Shown here in pieces: positions 8,414 to 17,344 of a stretch of DNA of 64,000 nucleotides. The translations under genes and the position numbers were made by a program. The stretch is from Pseudomonas sp. RIT623 (GTDB taxonomy: Bacteria; Pseudomonadota; Gammaproteobacteria; Pseudomonadales; Pseudomonadaceae): NCBI RefSeq assembly GCF_004519305.1, contig NZ_SOZA01000006.1:124001-188000 (forward strand), read 5' to 3'. The number at the start of each line of letters is the position of its first letter. Position 1 is the first letter of the stretch. The notes beneath the pieces are model-generated. The model had not been told where the DNA came from. It saw only the letters and a program-made list of their open reading frames with translations, and searched no databases.

Positions 8414-11023
8414 TTACGCCTGAACCACCGGGATCTTGGCGTTGGCCGCGGCTTCGCGGAACTCGGCGATCTGGTCGAAGCTCAGGTAGCGGTAGACGTC
8501 GGCAGCCATGCTGTCGATGTCCTTGGCGTACTGCATGTACTCTTCAACGGTCGGCAGCTTGCCGATGATCGAAGCGACAGCAGCCAGCTCGGCCGAGGCC
8601 AGGTACACGTTGGTGGCGTCGCCCAGACGGTTCGGGAAGTTACGGGTCGAGGTGGAGACCACGGTCGAGCCGGTCTGCACACGTGCCTGGTTACCCATGC
8701 ACAGCGAGCAGCCTGGCATTTCCATGCGCGCGCCAGCCTTGCCGTAGATGCCGTAGTAGCCTTCCTCGGTCAGCTGGTGGGCGTCCATCTTGGTTGGCGG
8801 GGCCAGCCACAGACGGGTCGGGATACCGCCCTTGACCTTGTCCAGCAGCTTGCCGGCGGCGCGGAAGTGACCAATGTTGGTCATGCACGAACCGATGAAC
8901 ACTTCGTCGATCTTCTCGCCCTGTACCGAAGACAGCAGGCGGGCGTCGTCCGGGTCGTTCGGCGCGCAGAGCACAGGCTCCTTGACGTCGGCCAGGTCGA
9001 TTTCGATGATTTCGGCGTATTCGGCGTCGGCGTCGGCCGACAGCAGCTCAGGCTTGGCCAGCCAGGCTTCCATGGCCTGGGCGCGGCGCTCCAGGGTGCG
9101 GGCATCGCCGTAGCCTTCGCCGATCATCCAGCGCAGCAGGGTGATGTTGGACTGCAGGTATTCGGCGATGGCCTTTTCCGGCAGCTTGATGGTGCAACCG
9201 GCGGCGGAGCGTTCGGCCGAGGCGTCGGACAGCTCGAAGGCTTGCTCGACGGTCAGGTCGTTGAGGCCTTCGATCTCCAGGATGCGGCCGGAGAAGGCGT
9301 TTTTCTTGCCTTTCTTCTCGACGGTCAGCAGGCCTTTCTGGATGGCGTAGTAAGGGATGGCATGCACCAGGTCACGCAGGGTGATGCCAGGTTGCAGTTT
9401 GCCCTTGAAGCGCACCAGGATCGATTCTGGCATGTCCAGCGGCATGACGCCGGTGGCGGCGGCGAAGGCCACCAGGCCCGAGCCGGCCGGGAACGAGATG
9501 CCGATCGGGAAGCGGGTGTGCGAGTCGCCACCGGTACCGACGGTGTCAGGCATCAGCATGCGGTTCAGCCAGCTGTGGATGATGCCGTCGCCTGGGCGCA
9601 GCGACACGCCGCCACGGGTGCGGATGAAGTCTGGCAGGGTGTGGTGGGTGGTGACGTCGATCGGCTTTGGATAAGCCGCGGTGTGGCAGAACGACTGCAT
9701 TACGAGGTCGGCGGAGAAGCCCAGGCACGCCAGGTCTTTCAGCTCGTCGCGGGTCATCGGGCCAGTGGTGTCCTGGGAGCCGACGGTGGTCATCTTCGGC
9801 TCGCAGTAGGCACCTGGGCGCACGCCCTGGCCTTCCGGCAGGCCGCAGGCGCGGCCGACCATCTTCTGTGCCAGGGTGAAGCCCTTGGTCGAAGCGGCTG
9901 GTTGCTCTGGCTTCTTGAACAGGTCCGATGGGGCCAGGCCCAGCTCGGCACGGGCTTTCTCGGTCAGGCCACGGCCGACGATCAGCGGGATACGACCGCC
10001 AGCGCGGACTTCGTCGAGCAGCACTTCGGTCTTCAGCTCGAAGCTGGTGACCAGTTCGTCGCTGTCGTGGCGGCGCACTTCACCTTTGAACGGGTAGACG
10101 TCGATGACGTCGCCCATGGCCAGGTTGGTGCAGTCGAACTCGATCGGCAGGGCGCCGGCGTCTTCCATGGTGTTGTAGAAGATCGGGGCGATCTTGGTGC
10201 CGAAGCAGAAACCACCGGCGCGCTTGTTCGGCACGTAGGGGATGTCGTCGCCGAAGAACCACAGCACCGAGTTGGTGGCCGATTTACGCGAGGAACCGGT
10301 ACCGACCACGTCACCGACGTAGGCGACCGGGTGGCCCTTGGCCTTGACCGCTTCGATCTGCGCCAGCGGGCCGACCGAGCCAGGCTGCGAAGGCTCGATG
10401 CCGTCACGGGCCATCTTCAGCATGGCCAGGGCGTGCAGCGGGATGTCAGGACGCGACCAGGCGTCCGGGGCAGGGGACAGGTCGTCGGTGTTGGTTTCGC
10501 CAGGCACCTTGAACACGGTCAGGGTGTACTTGTCGGCGATCGCCGGACGGCTGGTGAACCACTCGCCGGCAGCCCAGGATTCCAGCACGGCCTTGGCGTG
10601 GGCATTGCCCGCCTTGGCTTTTTCGGCCACGTCGTGGAAGGCATCGAACATCAGCAGGGTGTGCTTGAGCTGTTCGGCCGCGACGGCGCCGAGTTCGGCG
10701 TCATCCAGCAGCGCGACCAGCGTTTCGATGTTGTAGCCGCCCTGCATGGTACCCAGCAGCTCGGTGGCGTGCTTGCGGTCGATCAGCGGCGACTTGGCTT
10801 CACCCTTGGCGATAGCGGACAGGAAAGCGGCCTTGACGTAGGCGGCTTCGTCGACCCCTGGCGGAACGCGGTTGGTGATCAGGTCTACGAGGAAGGCTTC
10901 TTCGCCGGCCGGCGGGTTTTTCAGCAGCTCGACCAGGCCTGCAGTTTGTTCGGCGTTCAGCGGCTGGGGCACGATACCCAGAGCGGCACGCTCTTCGATG
11001 TGTTTGCGGTAGGCTTCAAGCAC
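8414..11023 (-). CDS. acnB: Bifunctional aconitate hydratase 2 / 2-methylisocitrate dehydratase AcnB
   Basis: TCA-cycle aconitase B, which also hydrates 2-methylaconitate, so its position beside the prp operon makes sense. The product is 869 aa. It begins [18 protein letters not shown] like enterobacterial AcnB and ends with the Fe-S cysteine segments [12 protein letters not shown] and [10 protein letters not shown] choose GTG 11023 because it has GATGAGGG eight bases upstream and aligns with the usual AcnB N-terminus; a start at 11038 would add five residues. Transcribed convergently to prpD. In other bacteria apo-AcnB binds mRNA; nothing here tests that. Confidence 0.94.
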   Translation of the reverse strand: MLEAYRKHIEERAALGIVPQPLNAEQTAGLVELLKNPPAGEEAFLVDLITNRVPPGVDEAAYVKAAFLSAIAKGEAKSPLIDRKHATELLGTMQGGYNIETLVALLDDAELGAVAAEQLKHTLLMFDAFHDVAEKAKAGNAHAKAVLESWAAGEWFTSRPAIADKYTLTVFKVPGETNTDDLSPAPDAWSRPDIPLHALAMLKMARDGIEPSQPGSVGPLAQIEAVKAKGHPVAYVGDVVGTGSSRKSATNSVLWFFGDDIPYVPNKRAGGFCFGTKIAPIFYNTMEDAGALPIEFDCTNLAMGDVIDVYPFKGEVRRHDSDELVTSFELKTEVLLDEVRAGGRIPLIVGRGLTEKARAELGLAPSDLFKKPEQPAASTKGFTLAQKMVGRACGLPEGQGVRPGAYCEPKMTTVGSQDTTGPMTRDELKDLACLGFSADLVMQSFCHTAAYPKPIDVTTHHTLPDFIRTRGGVSLRPGDGIIHSWLNRMLMPDTVGTGGDSHTRFPIGISFPAGSGLVAFAAATGVMPLDMPESILVRFKGKLQPGITLRDLVHAIPYYAIQKGLLTVEKKGKKNAFSGRILEIEGLNDLTVEQAFELSDASAERSAAGCTIKLPEKAIAEYLQSNITLLRWMIGEGYGDARTLERRAQAMEAWLAKPELLSADADAEYAEIIEIDLADVKEPVLCAPNDPDDARLLSSVQGEKIDEVFIGSCMTNIGHFRAAGKLLDKVKGGIPTRLWLAPPTKMDAHQLTEEGYYGIYGKAGARMEMPGCSLCMGNQARVQTGSTVVSTSTRNFPNRLGDATNVYLASAELAAVASIIGKLPTVEEYMQYAKDIDSMAADVYRYLSFDQIAEFREAAANAKIPVVQA

Positions 11024-11428
11024 AGTTATTACCCTCATCAGTGGTCCCTAAAGGGAGTCCGGGACGCTCATCCAGCATTCCATGCACCCATGCGCGGTGA
11101 CGACTTTTTGAGTCGCCCAGCCAGGGTCGCAGAGAATCCTTACAGAAGCTGCTTTCAAAGTTTTACGCCTGCAGAACGGGAGCTGATGAGGGCTGGCGCG
11201 GGCATGCGAGGGGTGCATGGCCCGGGCCAACGCCGTTCTGCCGGATCAACTGTGCTCGTGACGCTTTGAAAACAGCTTCCAACGGACATGGTTGCCTTGA
11301 AAAGGCGGTGTGATTCTACGGCAAAAAAAAGCCGAAGGTAAGGCGCCGATCATGACTTTAACGGGTGACCCTGGTTAGACAAAGGGCTAACATGACCCGG
11401 TGTTCCCCCGCCAAGCCGTTGTTTTTCC
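11024..11428 (-). promoter_or_regulatory. acnB promoter and long leader region
   Basis: This 405-bp gap has no convincing gene. On the minus strand a sigma70-like promoter is visible: -35 TTACCT (11336-11341) and -10 TAGAAT (11313-11318) with 17 bp between. A start near 11305 would give acnB an untranslated leader of about 280 bases. The right edge also holds the promoter region of the divergent DUF1289 gene, with an imperfect inverted repeat around 11364-11402 (GGGTGACC...). No known riboswitch was recognised. Confidence 0.5.
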
Positions 11429-11899
11429 ATGTCCAACCAGTCCATCAAGACCCCTTGCGTCGGCCTTTGCTCCACGGTTTACGGAGACCTGGTGTGCCGT
11501 GGCTGCAAGCGCTTCCACCACGAAGTGATCCACTGGAACGGTTACGACGATGAACAGAAGCGCGCGGTCTGGCTGCGCCTGGAACAACTGCTGGTGCAGG
11601 TGATGATGGCCAAGCTGGAAGTGTTCGACAAAAGCCTGTTGCGCCAGCAGTTGGAGCAGCGCTCGATCCGCTTCGTCGCGCACCAGTCCGAGTATTGCTG
11701 GGCCTACCAGTTGATCGCCCGTGGGGCGCGGATGATCCGCGATCTGGAGGCCTACGGGATGGCGCTGCTGCCGGAGTTTCGCGACTGGGAGCTGCCACAG
11801 TTGCGCGATGCCATCGATCGCGAGTTCTTCCTGCTGTCCGAGGCGCATTACCAGCGCTATATCGCCCCGCGCTTTCTCGTCGATGTGTCGCACGAGTAG
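11429..11899 (+). CDS. DUF1289-family cysteine-cluster protein
   Basis: A 156-aa cytosolic protein whose first 60 residues are a DUF1289 domain. Cys10, Cys14, Cys23 and Cys26 (C-X3-C-X8-C-X2-C) form a likely metal or Fe-S site, followed by GCKRFHHEVIHWNGYDDEQKRAVWLRLEQL. The C-terminal ~90 residues are helical and not part of the core domain. The biochemical role of the family is unknown. It stands alone, divergent from acnB. Confidence 0.8.
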   Translation: MSNQSIKTPCVGLCSTVYGDLVCRGCKRFHHEVIHWNGYDDEQKRAVWLRLEQLLVQVMMAKLEVFDKSLLRQQLEQRSIRFVAHQSEYCWAYQLIARGARMIRDLEAYGMALLPEFRDWELPQLRDAIDREFFLLSEAHYQRYIAPRFLVDVSHE

Positions 11900-11966
11900 C
11901 CGTTCCATCTGAAAACCACCTTCGCGCCATGGCAAGGTCCCCTGATATTCATTCAAGGGGTTTGCG

Positions 11967-12563
11967 ATGCCGCTCTTTTACCGTTATGACGCCAGTGGTT
12001 CTTTCCTTGCCAGGATGTGGTGGCAAGAGGATGAACTCACGGTCGAGTCAGGACACTGGGACGAAAAGGCGCCGGGGATTCTCCCGGTGTGGGTGCGCTT
12101 CGACGGCCACGATGGGCAGGACACCTATATGCGCGCCGAGCCCCTCGCCGTGCAAGGAGAAAAGGGCGTCTTGTTCGACCTTTTCTGGTTTGGTCTTTAC
12201 GAGGGGCGTGGGCTTGGAGGCGGTTACTACTACCAGATAAGGCCTGTGGCGAGACGTGTCGATGCGCCGCCGAGTATCATGAACTATGCCATGGATGCCG
12301 ATTACGCCGGCTACCTGGCGATGTACGTCAGTGCATCCGAGGCGGGCAAACGCACGATTATCGCGGCCAGTGATTTGTGGCGTCTTGAGGGGCTAACCCC
12401 GACGCGCTTGAAAATTGAAAATATGCGTCACAATTTGAAGCTTACGAATTTCGACGATTCACCGGTCAGGCGCTACAAGCAGTTCGGGGTGCCCTATTTG
12501 AACAGCCATGGCGGGCAGGCCGGGCGCGTGACATTGGAAGTCGTGAAGTACCCCTTCCCATGA
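11967..12563 (+). CDS. Hypothetical protein, 198 aa
   Basis: I do not recognise a family. The product is rich in Trp, Tyr and Gly (for example MWWQEDELTVESGHW near the N-terminus and FWFGLYEGRGLGGGYYYQIRP in the middle), has no signal peptide or membrane segment, and reads as a mostly beta-strand soluble protein. The start has AAGGGG nine bases upstream. Several codons (TTT, TTG, AAA, ATA) are more AT-rich than in the neighbouring core genes, and a MITE-like element follows 25 bp later, so it may be an accessory gene acquired here. Confidence 0.6.
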   Translation: MPLFYRYDASGSFLARMWWQEDELTVESGHWDEKAPGILPVWVRFDGHDGQDTYMRAEPLAVQGEKGVLFDLFWFGLYEGRGLGGGYYYQIRPVARRVDAPPSIMNYAMDADYAGYLAMYVSASEAGKRTIIAASDLWRLEGLTPTRLKIENMRHNLKLTNFDDSPVRRYKQFGVPYLNSHGGQAGRVTLEVVKYPFP

Positions 12564-12588
12564 CCAGCGCCCTGAGTCAGGCGCACTT

Positions 12589-12676
12589 GGCTCTGTACGA
12601 AAAGCCTTGATACTCGTTCATGCTGCGTTGAAAACAGCCTCGCCTGACCTTCGTCTCAAGACTTTTCATACAGAGC
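12589..12676. mobile_element. Short MITE-like inverted-repeat element, copy 1 (88 bp)
   Basis: The ends are imperfect 22-bp inverted repeats beginning GGCTCTGTACGAAAAG (left) and GGCTCTGTATGAAAAG (right, complement), with two mismatches overall. The right end abuts CTAG, and the TAG of that CTAG is the queD stop on the minus strand. The inside matches copy 2 at 24700-24836 in reverse orientation, except for a missing stretch of about 49 bp. No transposase frame is present. Confidence 0.75.
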
Positions 12677-13033
12677 CTAGTCGCCGGTGTACTCGCAACC
12701 ACTGGTACAGGTTTCGTGGATACGTACCTTGGACAGCTCCGGCAACAGCGGCTTGACCTGGTCCCAGATCCATTTGGCGATCACTTCGCTGGTGGGGTTT
12801 TCCAGGCCGGGAATATCGTTCAGGTAATTGTGGTCCAACTGCTCGTAGATGGGCTTGAAGATCGCCTTGATCTCGGAGAAGTCGCGAATCCAACCGGTGT
12901 GCGGGTCGAGCGGGCCGGTCAGGTGCAGGGCGACCTTGAACGAGTGGCCATGCAGGCGGCCGCACTTGTGGCCGGCCGGGACGTGGGGCAGGCGGTGGGC
13001 GGATTCGAATGTAAATTCCTTGAAGATTTCCAC
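12677..13033 (-). CDS. queD: 6-carboxy-5,6,7,8-tetrahydropterin synthase QueD
   Basis: Converts 7,8-dihydroneopterin triphosphate to 6-carboxytetrahydropterin in queuosine/7-deazaguanine synthesis. The 118-aa product has the zinc ligands His13, His28 and His30 (ESAHRLPH and LHGHSF) and the catalytic Cys24 in [10 protein letters not shown]. The C-terminal [15 protein letters not shown] is also typical. It ends in TAG exactly where the MITE-like element starts. It is a single gene without other que genes nearby. Confidence 0.95.
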   Translation of the reverse strand: MEIFKEFTFESAHRLPHVPAGHKCGRLHGHSFKVALHLTGPLDPHTGWIRDFSEIKAIFKPIYEQLDHNYLNDIPGLENPTSEVIAKWIWDQVKPLLPELSKVRIHETCTSGCEYTGD

Positions 13034-13086
13034 GCTGTCTTAACTCTGTGTGAATCGATAATGCGCGCAGTCTACCAGCATGACCG

Positions 13087-14166
13087 CTACAAGGCTTGCA
13101 ACCGTTCGTGCAGCCGCCCGGTGGCGATCAGTTCCAGCAGTTCGTCGCCCAGGCGCTGGCTTTCGGCGATGGCCTTGTACCAGTAGCGCTTGCGTGCCGG
13201 CGCATCGCCCATGAAGCGCTTGAAGTCGTTGCGGTCCGGCAGCTTGCCGTAGGGCAGGGCGGCCAGGTACTGCGGCGACGGGGTCATCAGCAGCACGTTC
13301 TGCAGGCGCGTGGCGTCACCCTTGCGCCAGGGCAGGGCCTTGTCGAACCAGCCGGGCACCACCTTGTCGGTGAAGTGCGGGTACAGCACCAGGTCGTCGC
13401 CCTTGTAGGGCAGGTCGAGGTGGTAGTCGAGCAGGCCGCCGTCGCGGTAGGTGCCGGTACCTGCGCCGGGAATGTCGCGCACGCCTTCCATGACCATCGG
13501 GATCGAGCCCGAGGCGAGCAGGGCATGGCGCAGGTTGGCTGGGGCCAGTGGCAGGCAGCGCGAGGGGAAGTCGCTGAGGGCATCCAGCGGCGGCGAGGTG
13601 CGCGGGTCATGCAGGATCACCCGCTCGAAATGCCGGGCCAGGCGCGCGCGGCCCAGCAGGTTGCTGGCGATCACCGCGCCCAGGCCCAGGCCCAGGCGGC
13701 CACGGTGGTCGTGGGCGAGCTGGCCGTGGCTTTTCACTACCAGGATGTTCAGGCGGTAGTGCGCGTTGGCGAGGATCTGCCCGTCGCGGCCTTGCAGCAG
13801 TTCGTCGAGCATGCGCTGGCAGCTCTGGCTGATCTGCCGGGCGGTCACGCCCTTGGCGAAGTCCTGTTCGGTATATAGCTCGCCGAGGCGGCGGATGCCG
13901 GCCACCGGGTCGTCGAGGCAGGCGCTGGCGAAGCGCCAGGCGCCGATCGAGGCGCCGATCAGCGCGCGCGGGCGCGGCGCGGTGGGCAGCCATTCACCGA
14001 ACAGGGCCAGGTCCAGGCCCTGGATCCCCAGTGGCTTGGGGCCACCGGCGGCGCCGGGCAGGACGCCGACATCCTCGGCCCGCAGACCGCGCTCGCGGAT
14101 CTGGTGCAAGGCCCGCTGGCCGGCCTTGAAGGTCAGGGCGGGGTACTTGATGTGAATGGCGCTCAT
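13087..14166 (-). CDS. Patatin-like phospholipase family protein
   Basis: A 359-aa Ser-Asp hydrolase of the patatin fold. The oxyanion-hole segment GAAGGPK is at residues 38-44, the nucleophile elbow GASIG places Ser73, and DGG in YRDGGLLDYHLDL supplies the dyad aspartate. I start at ATG 14166 (MSAIHIKYPALTF); further upstream the open frame runs into REP DNA. No signal peptide, so cytosolic. Substrate unknown; lipid acyl hydrolysis is the family activity. Confidence 0.85.
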   Translation of the reverse strand: MSAIHIKYPALTFKAGQRALHQIRERGLRAEDVGVLPGAAGGPKPLGIQGLDLALFGEWLPTAPRPRALIGASIGAWRFASACLDDPVAGIRRLGELYTEQDFAKGVTARQISQSCQRMLDELLQGRDGQILANAHYRLNILVVKSHGQLAHDHRGRLGLGLGAVIASNLLGRARLARHFERVILHDPRTSPPLDALSDFPSRCLPLAPANLRHALLASGSIPMVMEGVRDIPGAGTGTYRDGGLLDYHLDLPYKGDDLVLYPHFTDKVVPGWFDKALPWRKGDATRLQNVLLMTPSPQYLAALPYGKLPDRNDFKRFMGDAPARKRYWYKAIAESQRLGDELLELIATGRLHERLQAL

Positions 14167-14231
14167 GGCGGGGCCTCGGGTCGGGAGGCGGGCAGTATAG
14201 AGCGTATCGCGGGGCTGGACGTACACATCCC

Positions 14232-14352
14232 CCTGTAGGAGCGGCCTTGTGTCGCGAAAGGTCCGCAAAGCGGCCCCGGCGATCTTTGCAAAAACGCTGA
14301 AATCCCGGGGGCTGCTGCGCAGCCCTTTCGCGACACAAGGCTGCTCCTGTAA
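14232..14352. repeat. REP inverted pair (upstream of patatin gene)
   Basis: CTGTAGGAGCGGCCTTGTGTCG near the left edge and CGACACAAGGCTGCTCCTG near the right edge are inverted copies of the 35-bp REP. Each carries its own internal hairpin (CCGCAAAGCGG and GGGGCTGCTGCGCAGCCC). Confidence 0.85.
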
Positions 14353-14413
14353 GGGATTGCGTACGGGCCTGCATGAGCTGCGCTATCATGCGGCCAGCTG
14401 TTTTCAGGTTGAG

Positions 14414-14439
14414 TTAAGGACCGGTGGTTAATCTTAACC
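14414..14439 (+). promoter_or_regulatory. Candidate response-regulator operator upstream of the PepSY genes
   Basis: A palindrome GGTTAA-TC-TTAACC (14426-14439) is preceded by TTAAG at 14414, giving TTAA cores at regular helical spacing 38-63 bp ahead of the first PepSY start. OmpR/PmrA/BqsR-type regulators bind repeated TTAA cores, but the spacing does not match the reported BqsR box. Autoregulation is an inference. Confidence 0.4.
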
Positions 14440-14476
14440 CCGTAGACAAATTACACATCTCGCTGGAGAGAACCTC

Positions 14477-14785
14477 ATGAAAACCCTGACTGCCCTGTTC
14501 ACCGCCGCCGCCCTCGCTTTCGGTGCCAATGCCGCCTTCGCCAAGGACGTGCAGCCCGACGAAGTGGTCAAGCTGGTGAACGCCAAGACCATCAAGTCGC
14601 TGGATGAACTCAAGGCCGCCGCCGTGGCCAAGCACCCGGGCGCCACCGTGACCGACTCGGAGCTTGAAAACGAATACGGTCGCTACATCTACAAGGTCGA
14701 ACTGCGTGACGCACAGAACGTCGAGTGGGACGTGGACCTGGACGCCAAGACCGGTGAAGTCCTGAAGGACGAGCGAGACAACTGA
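14477..14785 (+). CDS. Small periplasmic PepSY-domain protein (BqsP-like)
   Basis: A 102-aa secreted protein. Residues 1-22 are a Sec signal peptide ending AFA, followed by a single PepSY domain, with the closing pattern GRYIYKVELRDAQNVEWDVDLDAKTGEVLKDE. PepSY domains are found in extracytoplasmic regulators and inhibitors. The stop overlaps the next start (TGATG at 14783-14787), so it is coupled to a second PepSY gene and then to a two-component system. The layout matches the P. aeruginosa bqsPQRS/carSR locus; function as sensor modulator is inferred. Confidence 0.85.
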   Translation: MKTLTALFTAAALAFGANAAFAKDVQPDEVVKLVNAKTIKSLDELKAAAVAKHPGATVTDSELENEYGRYIYKVELRDAQNVEWDVDLDAKTGEVLKDERDN

Positions 14786-15099
14786 TGCCCGATCTGCCGC
14801 GAACGGCGCGCTGCCTGGCCCTGGCCCTGATGGCCGTCAGTTCGCTCGCCGCCGCCCGTGACCTGGATCAGGATGAGGCCCTGGAGCTTCGGCAGCAGGG
14901 CGTCATCCTGCCGCTGGAGCAACTGCTCGATGCCGCCCTGGGGCGTTACCCCGGGGCGCGCCTGCTGGAGGCGGAGCTGGAAGAAAAGCACGGCCGCTAC
15001 GAATACGAGGTCGAGCTGCTGACCCCGGGCGGCGTGGTCCGCGAAATCAAGTACGATGCCCGAACCGGCGCCCTGCTCAAGGACGAGGAAGACGACTGA
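14785..15099 (+). CDS. Second small periplasmic PepSY-domain protein (BqsQ-like)
   Basis: A 104-aa homologue of the preceding gene, with a signal peptide (RCLALALMAVSSLAAA) and one PepSY domain closing GRYEYEVELLTPGGVVREIKYDARTGALLKDEEDD. The acidic tail (DEEDD) could bind cations. Its ATG overlaps the upstream TGA, and its own TGA at 15097-15099 is directly followed by the response-regulator ATG. The tight packing shows one transcript for both PepSY genes and the two-component pair. Confidence 0.85.
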   Translation: MPDLPRTARCLALALMAVSSLAAARDLDQDEALELRQQGVILPLEQLLDAALGRYPGARLLEAELEEKHGRYEYEVELLTPGGVVREIKYDARTGALLKDEEDD

Positions 15100-15768
15100 A
15101 TGCGCCTGCTGCTTGTCGAAGACAACGTGCCCCTGGTCGATGAACTGACCGCCGCCCTGCAACGCCAGGGTTATGCCGTGGACTGGTTGGCCGATGGCCG
15201 TGACGCGGTGTACCAGGGCCAGAGCGAACCCTACGACCTGATCATCCTCGACCTCGGCCTGCCAGGCTTGCCCGGCCTCGAGGTGCTGGCGCAGTGGCGC
15301 GCGGCGAGCCTGGCCACCCCGGTGCTGATCCTCACCGCGCGCGGTTCCTGGGCCGAGCGCATCGAAGGCCTCAAGGCCGGCGCCGACGATTACCTGACCA
15401 AGCCATTCCACCCCGAGGAGCTGCAACTGCGCATCCAGGCCCTGCTGCGCCGGGCCAAGGGCCTGGCCAACCAGCCGACGCTGGAGGCCGCCGGGTTGCA
15501 CCTGGACGAAGCGCGCCAGTGCGTGAGCCGCGACGGTGCCGACGTGCAACTGACCGCCGCCGAGTTTCGCCTGCTGCGCTATTTCATGCTGCACCCGGGG
15601 CAAGTGCTATCCAAGAGTCACTTGGCCGAGCACCTGTATGACGGCGAGACCGAGCGCGACTCCAATGTGCTCGAGGTGCACGTCAACCACTTGCGCCGCA
15701 AGCTCGGGCGCAGCGTGATCGAGACCCGCCGTGGCCAGGGCTACGTCTACGCCGGGAACGTCGCGTGA
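15100..15768 (+). CDS. OmpR/PhoP-family response regulator
   Basis: A 222-aa DNA-binding regulator with an N-terminal receiver domain (acid pocket Glu7/Asp8, phospho-acceptor Asp51, Lys in TKPF) and a C-terminal winged helix ([30 protein letters not shown], then [12 protein letters not shown]). Its 3' end overlaps the kinase start by 4 bp (GTGA at 15765-15768). With the PhoQ-like kinase and the PepSY genes it forms a metal- or envelope-sensing system. Closest recognised relatives are the BqsR/CarR and PhoP/PmrA types. Confidence 0.9.
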   Translation: MRLLLVEDNVPLVDELTAALQRQGYAVDWLADGRDAVYQGQSEPYDLIILDLGLPGLPGLEVLAQWRAASLATPVLILTARGSWAERIEGLKAGADDYLTKPFHPEELQLRIQALLRRAKGLANQPTLEAAGLHLDEARQCVSRDGADVQLTAAEFRLLRYFMLHPGQVLSKSHLAEHLYDGETERDSNVLEVHVNHLRRKLGRSVIETRRGQGYVYAGNVA

Positions 15769-17084
15769 AGTCGATCCAGGCGCGCCTGAGCCTGGGCCTG
15801 GTGGCCGTGCTGGTGCTGGTCGGCGTGGGTCTGGCGCAGGTGAGTCTGTGGTTGTTCGAGGCGGGCTTGCAGCGCTACCTGGAAAATGGCCTGCGCAAAG
15901 AGAGCGAGAACCTGCTGGTGGCGCTGGTACGCGGGCCTTCCGGCCTGCAGTTGGATGAGCGTCGGTTGTCGGCGGCCTACCAGCAGCCGTTCTCGGGATA
16001 TTACTTTCGCATCGACTTTGACCAAGGTACCTGGCGCTCCCGCTCGCTGTGGGACCTGGACATGCCCAAGCCAGCCCGCCCGGGGCTGGACGATGGCCAT
16101 GAACTCGGCCCAGAAGGCCAGCAATTGCTGGCCTACCGCGGCGATTACCGGCGCCTGGGGCAGGATATTTCCATCAGCGTGGCCCAGGACTACTCGCCGG
16201 TGCGCGAGGTTTTCCGACGCATGCAGCAGATCGGCCTGGGCATGGGCGCGCTCGCGCTGTTGCTGGTGCTGGTGTTGCAGCGTTTCACCGTGACCCGCTC
16301 GTTGCGCCCGCTCGAGCGCGCGCGGCAACAGATCGCCCAGTTGCAACAGGGCCAGCGTTCGCAACTGGATGCCGAAGTGCCCAGCGAGCTGCAACCGCTG
16401 GTGGACCAGATCAACCACCTGCTGGCCCACACCGAAGACAGCCTGCGCCGTTCGCGCACCGCCCTGGGCAACCTGGGGCACGCGCTGAAGACGCCGCTGG
16501 CGGTGTTGCTCAGCCTTGCCGCCAGCGAGCGTTTGCAAGCGTTGCCGCAGGTGCGCGAGCAGATGCGCGAGCAGTTGCAGCAGATCCAGCAGCGCCTGGC
16601 TCGCGAACTCAACCGTGCGCGCCTGGCAGGGGACGCGTTGCCCGGCGCGCAGTTCGATTGCGACGCCGAATTGCCCGGGCTGTTGTCGACCCTGGGCATG
16701 ATCCATGGCGAAGGTCTGTCGCTCGAGCGCGACGTGCCGCCCGGGCTGTTGCTGCCGTGGGACCGCGAGGACCTGCTGGAGCTGCTCGGCAACCTGTTGG
16801 ACAACGCCTGCAAATGGGCCGACAGCGAGGTGCGCCTGGGCATCGCGCCGACCACCGAGGGTTTCCAGCTGTGGGTCGATGACGATGGCCCTGGGATTGC
16901 CCAGGACCTGCGCCAGCAAGTGCTGGAGCGGGGCGCGCGGCTGGACGAGCAGGTCGATGGGCATGGCCTGGGGCTGGGGATCGTGCGCGATATCGTCGAA
17001 GCCTGGGGCGGGCGTATCGCCTTGCTCGACAGTACCCTCGGCGGCTTGCGGGTGAGCATCGAGCTGCCGCGCAAGGGGCGTTGA
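15765..17084 (+). CDS. PhoQ/BqsS-like sensor histidine kinase
   Basis: A 439-aa membrane kinase. TM1 is near residues 9-30, there is a ~130-residue periplasmic sensor, TM2 is near 160-180, then HAMP, dimerisation and ATPase domains follow. The H-box is GHALKTPL with His239, the PhoQ-type variant. N, G1 and G2 boxes are [17 protein letters not shown] and GHGLGLGIV. The periplasmic start holds LRKESENLL, loosely like the RExxE iron motif reported for BqsS but not the same. GTG start overlapping the regulator gene by 4 bp. Confidence 0.88.
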   Translation: MKSIQARLSLGLVAVLVLVGVGLAQVSLWLFEAGLQRYLENGLRKESENLLVALVRGPSGLQLDERRLSAAYQQPFSGYYFRIDFDQGTWRSRSLWDLDMPKPARPGLDDGHELGPEGQQLLAYRGDYRRLGQDISISVAQDYSPVREVFRRMQQIGLGMGALALLLVLVLQRFTVTRSLRPLERARQQIAQLQQGQRSQLDAEVPSELQPLVDQINHLLAHTEDSLRRSRTALGNLGHALKTPLAVLLSLAASERLQALPQVREQMREQLQQIQQRLARELNRARLAGDALPGAQFDCDAELPGLLSTLGMIHGEGLSLERDVPPGLLLPWDREDLLELLGNLLDNACKWADSEVRLGIAPTTEGFQLWVDDDGPGIAQDLRQQVLERGARLDEQVDGHGLGLGIVRDIVEAWGGRIALLDSTLGGLRVSIELPRKGR

Positions 17085-17088
17085 TCCT

Positions 17089-17106
17089 ATCGCGGGGCAA
17101 GCCGCT
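17089..17106. repeat. Single REP half (third family)
   Basis: ATCGCGGGGCAAGCCGCT just after the kinase stop matches the GCGGGCTTGCCCCGCGAT-type REP. The partner arm is absent. Confidence 0.5.
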
Positions 17107-17209
17107 GGCACGCAGCTCGCGCGCTATCGGCAGCAGATCAACCATGCAAAAAATTGCAGTACAGCCGCAGTTTTTTGAATTGGCCCATTGCCGAGCGACT
17201 CGGCACAAT

Positions 17210-17315
17210 CGCCCCTCACGAAACCGCTTGGTTTCCATCTCTCCATGGACGGAGCCCCTTGCGCTATTGCCTTGGCAATACAGGGCCCAGGCTGGTAACG
17301 CTGGGCTTTCTTTTT
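17210..17315 (+). ncRNA. Candidate structured RNA (sRNA or leader) with four hairpins
   Basis: Four consecutive hairpins are visible: GAAACC/GGTTTC (17220-17235), CTCC/GGAG with an ATGGAC loop (17241-17254), the perfect TATTGCC-TT-GGCAATA (17265-17280), and a terminator (17285-17315). A fifth inverted repeat GCCGAG-CGA-CTCGGC (17190-17204) lies just upstream. A weak promoter TTGGCC / CACAAT (17180-17209, 18-bp spacer) fits a start near 17215. The loop GGA and following ACGGAG could be RsmA sites. I cannot match it to a named RNA. It could be an independent sRNA or an attenuator of the HPP gene 30 bp downstream. Confidence 0.5.
17285..17315 (+). terminator. Rho-independent terminator upstream of the HPP/CBS gene
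   Basis: GCCCAG (17285-17290) pairs with CTGGGC (17301-17306), followed by TTTCTTTTT. It ends 29 bp before the HPP start codon, so it either closes a separate transcript or works as an attenuator. Confidence 0.7.
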
Positions 17316-17344
17316 CAACCAGAACAACACGATCCGATCTCCCG

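Noticed and set aside
8321-11269. Very long open frame on the plus strand opposite acnB
   Set aside because: High-GC antisense shadow of acnB; no domain or ribosome site, and repetitive H/G/V/R-rich composition typical of shadows.
14477-15099. Single frameshifted PepSY gene
   Set aside because: Both frames have their own signal peptide, start codon and complete PepSY domain, so they are two genes.
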